Shown in pieces: positions 36,758-45,122 of a DNA stretch of 64,000 nucleotides. Source of the stretch: Leptotrichia sp. oral taxon 221 (GTDB lineage: Bacteria > Fusobacteriota > Fusobacteriia > Fusobacteriales > Leptotrichiaceae); assembly GCF_018128245.1 (NCBI RefSeq), contig NZ_CP072378.1, positions 558,001 to 622,000 on the forward strand, given 5' to 3'. The translations under genes and the position numbers were made by a program. The notes beneath the pieces were generated by a model. It made no database searches, was not told where the DNA came from, and saw only the letters and a program-made list of their open reading frames with translations. Each line of letters opens with the position of its first letter. Position 1 is the first letter of the stretch.

Positions 36758-36795
36758 AAAAAAGACCGTCTTAGTTTCTAAGACAGCCTCTTTTT
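36758..36795. terminator. Terminator of fabV (usable on both strands)
   Basis: AAAAAGA-cc-GTCTTAG pairs with CTAAGAC-agcc-TCTTTTT around TTT; T-runs flank both sides. It lies just downstream of fabV. Confidence 0.8.
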
Positions 36796-36854
36796 ATAAA
36801 ATTATTTCTAAATTTAAAAAATCACTTTTGATTTTAAAAAGCAATTAAAGATAA

Positions 36855-38048
36855 CTAAGGTTTTAATTTAGCTAATTCGTCGATATCAACGTCTGCATCG
36901 TAATCTACATTATCAAAATCAAATCCGTTTAATTGCATAAATTCTTCTCTAGCACCTTTGTAATCACTGATTTCTTTAAAGTTTTCAGGAGTAACTTGAT
37001 CCCATAATGCTTCAACTTCAGCTTGAACATCTTCTCTCATTTCCCAGTTATCAGGTCTTAATCTTCTTTGGTCATCGATTTCAGGTTTGTCACCGTAAAC
37101 CATGTCTTTTAATAATCTATGTTTTTGTTGGATAGTTCCTTCGTGGATTCCTTTTTCTTTCATTACTCTGTAAAGTAATGCAGCATATAATGGGAATATA
37201 GGTATAACAGCACTTGCTTTAGTCATTAAGGCTTTACTCAATGAAACATATGCTTCACCATTAACTTTTTCTTTTAAGAAATCATTTAAAACATCAGAAG
37301 TATGCTCTAAATCTCTTTTTGCTGCTCCAATTGTACCATCTTTATAAATTCCATAAGTTACTTTTGGTCCTAAGTATGAGTAAGCAACTGTTTTGAATCC
37401 TTCAGCTAAAACATCAGCATCAGCAAGAGCTTCAATCCATAATTTCCAGTCTTCTCCACCCATTACTTTTACAGTACTTTTTACTTCTTCAGGAGTAGCA
37501 ACACCCATAGTAGTGTCTTCCATGGTTTCTTTTTCAAAGTTAATAGTTGGTCCAGTAATTTCCTCTTTTGTTGATTTTAAAGCAGATCTGTAAGTAACTC
37601 CGTCAGTAGGATCAGTTCTTACAGCACTTGCCAAACTATAAATAACTAAGTCAATTTTACCACCAAATTCTTCTTTGATGTATTTAATTACTTCTTCTTT
37701 CATTTCGTTAGAAAAAGCATCCCCGATGAAATTTTTAGCTTTAATTCCTTCTTTTTTTGCAGCTTCAGTAAAAGCAATTGTATTCCACCAACCAGCAGAA
37801 CCAATTCTTTTTCCTTCTACACCTTTTTCAAATGCAACTCCGATAGTTTCAGTTCCTGCACCAAAAGCTAATGAAATTCTTGTTGAAAGTCCATATCCTG
37901 AAGACGATCCTATAATTAAAGCTTTTTTAGGTCCAGTATATTTATCTTGTGATTTTACATAATCAATTTGTCTTTTTACAAATTCTTTTGCTCCTATTGG
38001 GTGATTAGTTAAAGCTAACCCACCTTTTAATCTAGGTTTGATTACCAT
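36855..38048 (-). CDS. fabV: Enoyl-[acyl-carrier-protein] reductase FabV
   Basis: A 397-residue FabV/trans-2-enoyl-CoA reductase of the SDR superfamily. GSSSGYGLSTRISLAFG is the NADH-binding loop, GSAGWWNTIAF a family block, and the active-site Tyr-x8-Lys is Tyr235-Lys244 (YKDGTIGAAK). It performs the last reduction of fatty acid elongation. FabV enzymes are known for resistance to triclosan. It stands alone rather than in a fab cluster. AGGAGGAAAAA precedes ATG. Confidence 0.95.
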   Translation of the reverse strand: MVIKPRLKGGLALTNHPIGAKEFVKRQIDYVKSQDKYTGPKKALIIGSSSGYGLSTRISLAFGAGTETIGVAFEKGVEGKRIGSAGWWNTIAFTEAAKKEGIKAKNFIGDAFSNEMKEEVIKYIKEEFGGKIDLVIYSLASAVRTDPTDGVTYRSALKSTKEEITGPTINFEKETMEDTTMGVATPEEVKSTVKVMGGEDWKLWIEALADADVLAEGFKTVAYSYLGPKVTYGIYKDGTIGAAKRDLEHTSDVLNDFLKEKVNGEAYVSLSKALMTKASAVIPIFPLYAALLYRVMKEKGIHEGTIQQKHRLLKDMVYGDKPEIDDQRRLRPDNWEMREDVQAEVEALWDQVTPENFKEISDYKGAREEFMQLNGFDFDNVDYDADVDIDELAKLKP

Positions 38049-38170
38049 TTTTTCCTCCTAATTATTTCTATTATTACTACAAGTATACAATAAATATATA
38101 TTTTTTACAAGATAAATAATCTAATTATAAAAAAAAATTATACTTGAAACTCAAAATATTTGAAAATTAA

Positions 38171-38200
38171 AATAAAAGGAGAATTATTTTAATTCTCCGT
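38171..38200 (-). terminator. Terminator overlapping the end of the unknown gene
   Basis: On the minus strand GGAGAATT-aaaat-AATTCTCC is followed by TTTTATTTT; the 5' arm is part of the last codons. Confidence 0.75.
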
Positions 38201-38756
38201 AAACAATAGGAATAAAGTGCGTAAACTCTGTGTGTCCATCTTTTGAAATTAAAAGTTTTCCATTTGGATGAAAGATGTTATCTAAATCCATGAATATGAA
38301 TCCTCCACAATTTTCGATACATTTGTAAATATCTTTTATTCGATTTTGAACTTCTTCTGATTCCTTTTTTGATTTAGGATAAGAAAAATTTACGCTAATA
38401 ATACAGTTAAACATTGAAATTTGCTTTAAAATATTGCTTTTGAGTTCTTCGTTATCGAGATGAACTTTAGAAAAATAGTTATACATTCCAACACTTTGGT
38501 CTTGTGCTTCTTCAGAATTATCCAAATTTCCTTTAATTGTAGAACCATCGCTAAATTTTATAATAAATTTTGTCGTTTTTTCAGAAAATGGAGTTCCGTC
38601 TGAATCATAACAACCTTCACTTTGATTATGAAAACACTCATCAAATTGTTTCATAATATTACTTTCATTACTTTTTACAACATAAAAAAACAACTCGAAT
38701 TCTTCTTTTTCTTCTACTTTTTTTTCTTTTTTCTTAAAAAAATTAAGCACTGTCAT
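38184..38756 (-). CDS. Cytosolic protein of unknown function
   Basis: A 190-residue protein I do not recognise. It begins with a short hydrophobic residue run and a Lys/Glu-rich stretch (residues 8-19), followed by alternating beta and alpha segments (ELFFYVVKSNESNIMKQFDE, FIIKFSDGSTIKGNL, GGFIFMDLDNIFHPNGKLLI). No membrane helix or signal peptide is clear. It is monocistronic, with its own terminator and an AGAAAGGAT ribosome site, between fabV and the divergent tmk. Confidence 0.6.
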   Translation of the reverse strand: MTVLNFFKKKEKKVEEKEEFELFFYVVKSNESNIMKQFDECFHNQSEGCYDSDGTPFSEKTTKFIIKFSDGSTIKGNLDNSEEAQDQSVGMYNYFSKVHLDNEELKSNILKQISMFNCIISVNFSYPKSKKESEEVQNRIKDIYKCIENCGGFIFMDLDNIFHPNGKLLISKDGHTEFTHFIPIVYGELK

Positions 38757-38953
38757 GATTTTTATCCTTTCTAAATGATGTATCAGTCTATATTTATTAA
38801 TAGTTATAAAAACAAATTTTAATTTAGTTTATAATAGAATTATAACATAAAAATATATTATCATAAATAATGAAAATAATAAAGGATTTTGTGAAAATTA
38901 TCAAAAATTTTATGTATTTATTTTGATAAATAATAGATTTTATCGTTGCAAAA

Positions 38954-38962
38954 TGTTATAAT
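38954..38962 (+). promoter_or_regulatory. Extended -10 promoter of tmk
   Basis: TGT-TATAAT, followed by AATAAAG, about 65 bases before tmk. The -35 (TAGATT) is poor, as is common with extended -10 sites. Confidence 0.6.
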
Positions 38963-39027
38963 AATAAAGCATTTTTTAGTTTAAAAAAACGGAAAATGAT
39001 AAAAAATATGAAATTAGGAATGAAAAA

Positions 39028-39720
39028 ATGGTAAATTTGAGAACAGGAAAATTAATAATAATAGAAGGAACTGACGGAAGTGGGAAACAAACGCAATCAG
39101 AGCTTTTAGCAAAAAAACTTTCAGAAAAAATAGGAGAAAATAATGTAAAAAAAATTTCTTTTCCAAATTATGAAAGTAAGGCGTCTGAACCAGTAAAAAT
39201 GTATCTTTCAGGTGAGTTTGGTGAAACGGCTGATAGTGTGAATGCTTATGCAGCCTCTGTGCTTTATTCTGTGGATAGATTTGCTTCCTTTAAAACAGAA
39301 TGGGAAGATTTTTACAAAAATGGTGGAGTTGTGGTGAGTGATCGGTATACAATTTCAAATATGATTCATCAAGTACCGAAGATTGATGATGTAGTAGAAA
39401 AGGAAAAATATTTAGATTGGTTAATTGACTTAGAATGGAATAAAATTGCAATTCCAAAGCCTGATGTTGTATTTTTTTTGGATATACCTTTTGAATATAG
39501 TCAGAAATTGATGGAGGAGAGAAAAAACAAGATTACTGGTGATAAAGAAAAAGATATTCATGAAAAAGATAAGAAATATTTGAAAAAATCTTATGAAACA
39601 GCTAAGGAATTGGCTAAAAAATATGATTGGAAAGTGATTTCTTGCGTAAAAAATGATAAATTGAGAACGATTGAAGAAATAAATGATGAAATGTTGGAAA
39701 TTGTTTTGAAAAATTTGTAG
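39028..39720 (+). CDS. tmk: Thymidylate kinase
   Basis: A 230-residue P-loop kinase converting dTMP to dTDP. P-loop IIIEGTDGSGKQTQSELLA, the DRY motif in VVSDRYTISNMIHQ, and a lid region around KNKITGDKEKDIHEKD. The Gln after the P-loop Lys (GKQTQ) is seen in a distinct branch of bacterial and archaeal TMP kinases. The gene is about 60 bases upstream of hisS. Confidence 0.88.
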   Translation: MVNLRTGKLIIIEGTDGSGKQTQSELLAKKLSEKIGENNVKKISFPNYESKASEPVKMYLSGEFGETADSVNAYAASVLYSVDRFASFKTEWEDFYKNGGVVVSDRYTISNMIHQVPKIDDVVEKEKYLDWLIDLEWNKIAIPKPDVVFFLDIPFEYSQKLMEERKNKITGDKEKDIHEKDKKYLKKSYETAKELAKKYDWKVISCVKNDKLRTIEEINDEMLEIVLKNL

Positions 39721-39783
39721 ATTAGAAAATTTTAAAATATAAAAATAGGAATTATATAAAATTGTAGAAAGGACGGAATTGAA

Positions 39784-41019
39784 ATGATAAGCGTATTAAA
39801 AGGAATGAAAGATAGATATTCTGACGATGTGAAAAAATACGATGCGATTGTAGAGGCTTCAAAAAAAGTTTTTGGAAAATATGGATTTGAGCGAATAATT
39901 ACGCCGATTTTGGAGGAGACGGAGCTTTTTAGAAGAGGTGTTGGAGATGAAACTGATGTTGTTTCAAAAGAAATGTATGATTTTAAGGATAAGGGAGAAA
40001 GAGATGTTACAATGCGTCCAGAAGGAACTGCGGGAGTTGTAAGAGCGTATCTTGAAGCTGGATTTCATAAGTCTTCTCCAATAGTGAAATGGTTTTACAA
40101 TGGTCCAATGTACAGATACGAAGCACCACAAAAAGGGAGAATGAGAGAATTTCATCAAACTGGAGTGGAAATGTTTGGTGTGAGAAGTGCTTATTTAGAT
40201 GCAGAAATTATTAAAATGGGTTGTGATTTTCTTGAAGAACTTGGAATTACTGGCTTAGTTGTGGAGATTAATAGCTTAGGAAATGTTGAGTCGAGAAAAA
40301 AATATATTGAAGATTTGAAAAAATTTATGTTTGAAAGACTTGACAAATTGAGTGAAGATTCGCAAAAAAGATATGAGAAAAATCCTTTGAGAGCTTTGGA
40401 TTCTAAGGATAAAGGTGATCAGGAAGAGTTTAAAAATGCACCAAAACTTTATGATTATTTGGATGAAGAAAGTAAAAAATATTTTGAAGATACTAAAAAA
40501 TATTTGGAATTGTTGGGCGTGAATTATGTTGTAAATGATAAATTGGTTAGAGGGCTTGACTATTATTCGGACACAGTTTTTGAAATTAAATCGAGTAAAT
40601 TGGGGTCACAAGCGACAGTTCTAGCGGGTGGACGATATGACAGATTGCTTGAAATATTAGGAAATGCGAAAGTTCCTGGAATTGGATTTGCCGCTGGAAT
40701 GGAAAGAATTGCGATGTTAATGGATGATTCTATAATTTCTGAAAATGAAGAAAAAATTTATGTAATTTATTTCGATGATACAAAAGAATATTTTGTGAAA
40801 ACAGTAAATGAACTTAGAAAAAATGGCATTAAAGTAAACTTTGACTATAATGCAAAAAGTTTTGGAGCACAAATGAAAAAGGCAAACCGTGAAAATGCTG
40901 AATATGTGTTGATTTTAGGGGAAGAAGAACGAAATGAAAATGTGATCACGGTTAAGAAATTTAGTACTGGGGAGCAGAAAAAATACAGTTTTGAAGAAGT
41001 TTTTGAGATTTTGAAATAA
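39784..41019 (+). CDS. hisS: Histidyl-tRNA synthetase
   Basis: A 411-residue class II synthetase for tRNA-His. Motif 1 region GFERIITPILEETELF, motif 2 PMYRYEAPQKGRMREFHQ, histidine-specific LVRGLDYYSDTVFE and motif 3 GGRYDRLLEIL, GIGFAAGMER. A C-terminal anticodon domain follows. The window also holds trpS, asnS, aspS and leuS. Ribosome site AGAAAGGA. Confidence 0.97.
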   Translation: MISVLKGMKDRYSDDVKKYDAIVEASKKVFGKYGFERIITPILEETELFRRGVGDETDVVSKEMYDFKDKGERDVTMRPEGTAGVVRAYLEAGFHKSSPIVKWFYNGPMYRYEAPQKGRMREFHQTGVEMFGVRSAYLDAEIIKMGCDFLEELGITGLVVEINSLGNVESRKKYIEDLKKFMFERLDKLSEDSQKRYEKNPLRALDSKDKGDQEEFKNAPKLYDYLDEESKKYFEDTKKYLELLGVNYVVNDKLVRGLDYYSDTVFEIKSSKLGSQATVLAGGRYDRLLEILGNAKVPGIGFAAGMERIAMLMDDSIISENEEKIYVIYFDDTKEYFVKTVNELRKNGIKVNFDYNAKSFGAQMKKANRENAEYVLILGEEERNENVITVKKFSTGEQKKYSFEEVFEILK

Positions 41020-41040
41020 GAAATTTAAAGGAGTATGAAG

Positions 41041-41673
41041 ATGAAAAAGATTTTTTTTACAGCGTTATTTTTGATTAGTTCATTAAGTTTATATTCTGAA
41101 AATTGTTATAAACCTGCTGGACATATTGAATGTTTATTAGATTTGAATTCAGAAAAGGGACAAGAGGTAGTTAAAAAAGTTGAAAATGAAAAGAGAAAAA
41201 TATATATGGATTCGATGAAATATTTTGAAAAAGGTAGATTTGGAAATGAAAAAGTAGGTTTTATCGAATATCCTAAAACAGAAGGTTGGACATTATTTGC
41301 TGATGTTAGATTACCAGTATATGCAATGCAAATAAGCAAAGGAAATGGTGATATTTACACGCTTATATCATATGATTTAGCTAAAGAGTACAAAAATATG
41401 AATTCAGAAAAGGCAGTAGAAAAAATGTTAAAAAATGTGTATGATAAATATAAAAAAGCAGGAGTCACTGAAAATAAAATGTCGCTAGGACCAGTAATTT
41501 TGAATGGTTATAAAGGAATGCAGTTTGTATTAACAGAATTTCAAGGGAAATCAATGATTAAAAATGGTGTTATTGTGAAAGACAAACTTTATGAAATAAC
41601 TGTTGAAGGATTACCAAAAGATGTGATAGAAATGCAAAAAGTTGTGGAAAAAAGTTGGAATGAAATAAAATAA
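41041..41673 (+). CDS. Secreted protein of unknown function
   Basis: A 210-residue protein with a signal peptide (MKKIFFTALFLISSLSLYS|EN). The mature part starts with two close cysteines (NCYKPAGHIEC) that could form a disulfide; the C-terminal half (residues about 95-205; GYKGMQFVLTEFQGKSMIKN, LYEITVEGLP) resembles small PsbP/Mog1-like sandwiches, but this is only a shape impression. I prefer ATG 41041 because AAAGGAG sits seven bases before it; ATG 41035 is too close. It follows hisS by about 20 bases. Confidence 0.65.
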   Translation: MKKIFFTALFLISSLSLYSENCYKPAGHIECLLDLNSEKGQEVVKKVENEKRKIYMDSMKYFEKGRFGNEKVGFIEYPKTEGWTLFADVRLPVYAMQISKGNGDIYTLISYDLAKEYKNMNSEKAVEKMLKNVYDKYKKAGVTENKMSLGPVILNGYKGMQFVLTEFQGKSMIKNGVIVKDKLYEITVEGLPKDVIEMQKVVEKSWNEIK

Positions 41674-41745
41674 ATTGTAAAAAAATAGATTGTATTAAAT
41701 TTTATAGAAAAAATATAAAATCATTAAATAAAGAAAGGATAAAAA

Positions 41746-43527
41746 ATGTATAGAGATTATAAATTAAATGAATTAAGAATGGAAAATATTGGCGAAGAAG
41801 TGACTTTGTCAGGATGGATTTCTAAAGTTAGAGATTTGGGGCACTTTGTGTTTATTGATTTGAGGGATAGATATGGGGTTACTCAAATTTTGTTGAATGA
41901 GGAAGTTTCTGGGAGTGAACTTTTTGAGGAAGCTAAAAAATATAAGAATGAATGGGTTTTGAAGGTTACAGGAGTTGTGGCTGAAAGAAGTAGTAAAAAT
42001 AAAAATATTCCAACTGGGGATATTGAAATTGAAGCGAAAAAAATTGAAGTTTTAAGCCGTGCGAAACAGTTACCGTTTGAAATTAGTGAAACTGGGAATC
42101 TTAGCGAAAATATGAGATTGACTTATAGATATTTGGATATTAGAAGACCGAAAATGTTGAATAATATTATTAAAAGAAACGATATGCTGTTTTCGATTAG
42201 AAAATTTATGAATGAAAATGGATTTTTGGATGTTGATACTCCGATTTTGGCAAAAGCGACACCTGAAGGAGCGAGAGATTTTATTGTGCCAAGTAGAACT
42301 AACAAAGGAGATTTTTATGCATTGCCACAATCACCACAATTGTTTAAGCAAATACTTATGGTTTCTGGAATTGACAAATATTATCAGTTAGCAAAATGTT
42401 TTAGAGATGAAGATTTGAGAGCGGACAGACAGCCTGAATTTACTCAATTAGATGTGGAAATGTCGTTTGTTGAGCAAGAAGATGTGATTTCAATGGCTGA
42501 AGAATTGACAAAGACAGTATTTAAAGATGTTACAGGAATTGAAATTACTGAAAAATTTCCAAGAATGAGCTACGATGATGCGATGAATTTTTATGGTTCA
42601 GATAAGCCAGATTTGAGATTTGATATGAAATTGATTGATTTGTCTGAAGAAACTGCTGATTGTGGATTTGGCGTTTTTGAAAATGCGTTGAAAGATGGTG
42701 GAAATGTAAAAGCAATTGTTGCACCAAATGCAGAAAAATTCTCGAGAAAATACATTAAAGATTTGGAAGATTATGTGAAAACATACTTTAAAGCAAAAGG
42801 TCTGGCGTATATTAAAATGAATGAAAATGGAGAAATAAATTCTCCAATTGCGAAATTCTTCTCAGAAGAAAAATTGACACAAATTATTGAAAAATTGGGA
42901 ATTAAAAATAATGAAGTTGCGTTAATTTTGGCTGATAAATATAAAGTTGTGCATGATGGATTGGGAGCGTTGAGATTGAAACTGGGAGAAGAGTTGGAAT
43001 TAATTGACAAAAATGCGTTTAAATTCTTATGGGTAGTTGATTTTCCTATGTTTGAATGGAGTGAAGAAGAAAATAGATATAAAGCGCAACACCATCCATT
43101 TACTTCGATTAAGGAAGAAGATAGAAAATATCTTGATATGAATGAACTTGCAAAAATTAAAACAGATTCTTACGATATTGTCTTGAATGGTTATGAAATC
43201 GGTGGAGGAAGTATCAGAATTCACGATGAAGATTTACAGGCAAAAGTTTTTGAAAAATTAGGATTTAGTCAAGAAGAATTAGAAGACAAATTTGGATTCT
43301 TCTTGGAAGTGTTGAAATATGGAGTTCCGCCACATGGAGGACTTGCTTACGGAATTGATAGATGGCTTATGGCAATGTTGAAGGAAGATTCAATAAAAGA
43401 AGTAATTCCGTTCCCTAAAACTAATAAAGGACAAGACTTGATGACTGGAGCACCTGCAGGAATTGAAGAACAAGTTCTTGAAGATGATTTGAGATTGAAA
43501 TTGCTGGAAGTTGAAAAAGAAGATTAG
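41746..43527 (+). CDS. aspS: Aspartyl-tRNA synthetase
   Basis: A 593-residue bacterial-type AspRS with N-terminal OB fold ([20 protein letters not shown]), catalytic domain ([58 protein letters not shown]), the bacterial GAD insertion (about residues 300-410) and motif 3 ([18 protein letters not shown]). The bacterial-type length and insertion are compatible with either discriminating or non-discriminating enzyme; the adjacent-region asnS suggests a discriminating one. Confidence 0.97.
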   Translation: MYRDYKLNELRMENIGEEVTLSGWISKVRDLGHFVFIDLRDRYGVTQILLNEEVSGSELFEEAKKYKNEWVLKVTGVVAERSSKNKNIPTGDIEIEAKKIEVLSRAKQLPFEISETGNLSENMRLTYRYLDIRRPKMLNNIIKRNDMLFSIRKFMNENGFLDVDTPILAKATPEGARDFIVPSRTNKGDFYALPQSPQLFKQILMVSGIDKYYQLAKCFRDEDLRADRQPEFTQLDVEMSFVEQEDVISMAEELTKTVFKDVTGIEITEKFPRMSYDDAMNFYGSDKPDLRFDMKLIDLSEETADCGFGVFENALKDGGNVKAIVAPNAEKFSRKYIKDLEDYVKTYFKAKGLAYIKMNENGEINSPIAKFFSEEKLTQIIEKLGIKNNEVALILADKYKVVHDGLGALRLKLGEELELIDKNAFKFLWVVDFPMFEWSEEENRYKAQHHPFTSIKEEDRKYLDMNELAKIKTDSYDIVLNGYEIGGGSIRIHDEDLQAKVFEKLGFSQEELEDKFGFFLEVLKYGVPPHGGLAYGIDRWLMAMLKEDSIKEVIPFPKTNKGQDLMTGAPAGIEEQVLEDDLRLKLLEVEKED

Positions 43528-43558
43528 TAATTAAAAAAATTTTATAATTAAAGGATTA

Positions 43559-43580
43559 GCAAGGGGTCTTGACCCCTTGT
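43559..43580. repeat. GC-rich perfect hairpin between aspS and the zinc-ribbon gene
   Basis: CAAGGGGTC-TT-GACCCCTTG (43560-43579), a 9-bp perfect inverted repeat that is very G/C-rich for this genome. It is not followed by a T-run on the plus strand, so it is not a standard terminator; it could be a dispersed palindromic repeat or a processing site. Confidence 0.5.
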
Positions 43581-43615
43581 CAAAAAATGTAAAAAATAAA
43601 GGAGAAGGATCCAGA

Positions 43616-43831
43616 ATGATTTTAATATTCGGAACAAAAAGAAAATTTAAAAATTTAGGAACACTAGAAAACTGTCATTGTTCAAGATGCAACAATACAT
43701 CTGATTGGAATTTTATGGAATATCGTGACTGGTTTACTTTGTTTTGGATACCAGTTTTTCCGATAAGTGCAAGAAAAGAATATTTGGAATGTCCGATTTG
43801 CCATCAGGCTTATGATGTGCCGAAAGATTGA
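43616..43831 (+). CDS. Small zinc-ribbon protein
   Basis: A 71-residue protein with two Cys pairs: CHCSRC near residue 20 and CPIC near residue 61, forming a zinc ribbon interrupted by a hydrophobic segment (DWFTLFWIPVFPISA). This matches the zinc-ribbon 15 type of small proteins, probably membrane-associated or embedded through the central segment. GGAGAAGGA decides ATG 43616 against the long upstream TTG. Function unknown. Confidence 0.75.
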   Translation: MILIFGTKRKFKNLGTLENCHCSRCNNTSDWNFMEYRDWFTLFWIPVFPISARKEYLECPICHQAYDVPKD

Positions 43832-43883
43832 TTTTTTCTAGGTTTTAATGGAAATAAATTTAAAAAGAAAGAAGTGAATTTTT

Positions 43884-44576
43884 ATGAAAAAAGTAATTTT
43901 AAGTTTGTCAATATTATTAAGTTTGTCAAGTTTTGCACAAGAAAAATATCAAGTGGAAGTAGAACCAGCTGTAAAATTTAATCAAAGTATTCTTTCAGAT
44001 TACAATTCTCAAATTGAAAAGGAAGTTAGCAGAATTTATTCAAAAGAGGAAATGTTTGGAATGATGAATAAAATGATGAATGGATTTTCTGTTGGAAGTC
44101 AAAAAGATGGAGAAAATCAAATAAAAGAAATGATGGGTTCTTTTTTTGGAAAAGATTATTTTTCTAAAATGATAGATACAATGTATAAATATTACAAGAT
44201 TAATATAGAAAAAATAGATTATATCAATGGAGAAAAAGCATATGTAAAAGTTAAATTGGGATTTCCTGTAAATACAGATGAAATGAGCATGGATAAGATG
44301 ATTGAAAGATCTGGAGAAATGGCTGAAAAAATGGACGAAGCCTTTAAGAAAAAAACAGGAAAAACAATGGAAGAATATCAAAAATCAATTTCACAAAATG
44401 ATGAAAAAGCTATGAAAAAATATTTTAAAACAATAGGTGAAATTCAATTAGAAATGATGGATCAAGAATTAGAACGAATTACAAAAAATGGGAAATATGT
44501 AGGAAGAAAAGAAATTTTGGAAGCTAATAAAAAGAATGGAAAATGGGTTATTGAAAATCCAAGTTTTGGATATTAG
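43884..44576 (+). CDS. Secreted Met/Lys-rich protein of unknown function
   Basis: A 230-residue protein with a signal peptide (MKKVILSLSILLSLSSFAQ|EK). The mature part is rich in Met, Lys and Glu with many MMNKMMNGF/KEMMGSFFGKD-like helices, followed by a beta segment (DYINGEKAYVKVKLGF) and helices. It lacks known catalytic motifs. Similar lengths and features occur in DUF-type secreted proteins of Fusobacteria, but I cannot assign one. Ribosome site AAAGAAAGAAG is modest. Confidence 0.6.
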   Translation: MKKVILSLSILLSLSSFAQEKYQVEVEPAVKFNQSILSDYNSQIEKEVSRIYSKEEMFGMMNKMMNGFSVGSQKDGENQIKEMMGSFFGKDYFSKMIDTMYKYYKINIEKIDYINGEKAYVKVKLGFPVNTDEMSMDKMIERSGEMAEKMDEAFKKKTGKTMEEYQKSISQNDEKAMKKYFKTIGEIQLEMMDQELERITKNGKYVGRKEILEANKKNGKWVIENPSFGY

Positions 44577-44677
44577 TAGGTTGAAGTAGATTATTTGTTT
44601 TTGACTGCATTTGTTGTTTTATGCGAAGAGGAAATAATATTTATAGGAATTCTAGAAATATTATGGAACAAAAATAA

Positions 44678-44706
44678 TTGTCAAAAATTCCAAAATATAG
44701 TACAAT
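44678..44706 (+). promoter_or_regulatory. Promoter of the micropeptide pair
   Basis: TTGTCA 44678-44683 and TACAAT 44701-44706, 17-base spacing. The predicted start near 44713 leaves only about 13 bases before the first ATG. Confidence 0.65.
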
Positions 44707-44725
44707 TATGAGGCGGAGGGAGAAA

Positions 44726-44839
44726 ATGCACATGTTAAAAATTTGGGAGATAATTATTTTATTCATTACAACTATAGATTATCTGATAAAGATAATAAAA
44801 TGGATTATCAAAATGATTAGGAGGTTTAAAGGGGAATAA
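44726..44839 (+). CDS. Membrane micropeptide 1 (37 residues)
   Basis: A 37-residue ORF with a strong ribosome site (GGAGGGAG) six bases before ATG. It begins MHMLKIWEIIILFITTIDYL and ends in basic residues (KMIRRFKGE). It has one hydrophobic helix and a positively charged C-terminus, a build shared with type I toxins, small membrane regulators and signalling peptides. It resembles the next ORF in the motif TI[DE][YF]-xx-[KR]-xx-KWI-x-K, so the two appear paralogous. No homologue is recalled. The strong signals on both sides argue for a real gene. Confidence 0.6.
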   Translation: MHMLKIWEIIILFITTIDYLIKIIKWIIKMIRRFKGE

Positions 44840-44845
44840 TTCCCT
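44831..44845. repeat. Near-palindrome between the micropeptide genes
   Basis: GGGGAATAATTCCCT can form a small hairpin and overlaps the stop of the first micropeptide. It lies where a terminator or processing site for either strand could be. Confidence 0.35.
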
Positions 44846-44885
44846 GACTCCCTCCCTTCTATTTAATCAAAGGAGAGTGCTGAAT

Positions 44886-44975
44886 ATGGAATGGATTAGG
44901 GTAGCAACGATTATATTATGTATTGTAAAAACAATAGAATTTAGTTATCGATTTTTAAAGTGGATAAAAAAATAA
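44886..44975 (+). CDS. Membrane micropeptide 2 (29 residues)
   Basis: A 29-residue ORF beginning MEWIRVATIILCIVKTIEFS and ending LKWIKK. AAAGGAGAGTG lies nine or so bases upstream. It shares the TIEF..KWIKK block with micropeptide 1 (TIDY..KWIIK), with 46 bases between the two genes. It is one amphipathic or membrane helix with a basic end. A strong terminator overlaps its stop codon, which closes a compact two-gene unit starting at the promoter at 44678. Confidence 0.6.
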   Translation: MEWIRVATIILCIVKTIEFSYRFLKWIKK

Positions 44976-44998
44976 GAGCAATAATACTCTTATTTTTC
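44967..44998 (+). terminator. Terminator of the micropeptide unit
   Basis: AAAAATAAGAG pairs with CTCTTATTTTT (loop CAATAATA); the 5' arm includes the micropeptide 2 stop. Confidence 0.85.
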
Positions 44999-45122
44999 AC
45001 ACATGTTTTTATTTGGTAATTAATTATAAAATATTTTTGCAGAAATGTCAATAGACAAATTATTTTTTAAGGATATTAAATAAAAAATTTATAAATACTG
45101 AAAAAATGAAGGAGAAAAAACA

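Noticed and set aside
36666-36848. 60-codon ORF downstream of the YgjP-like gene
   Set aside because: It runs through the fabV terminator hairpin, lacks a Shine-Dalgarno and has a composition expected by chance.
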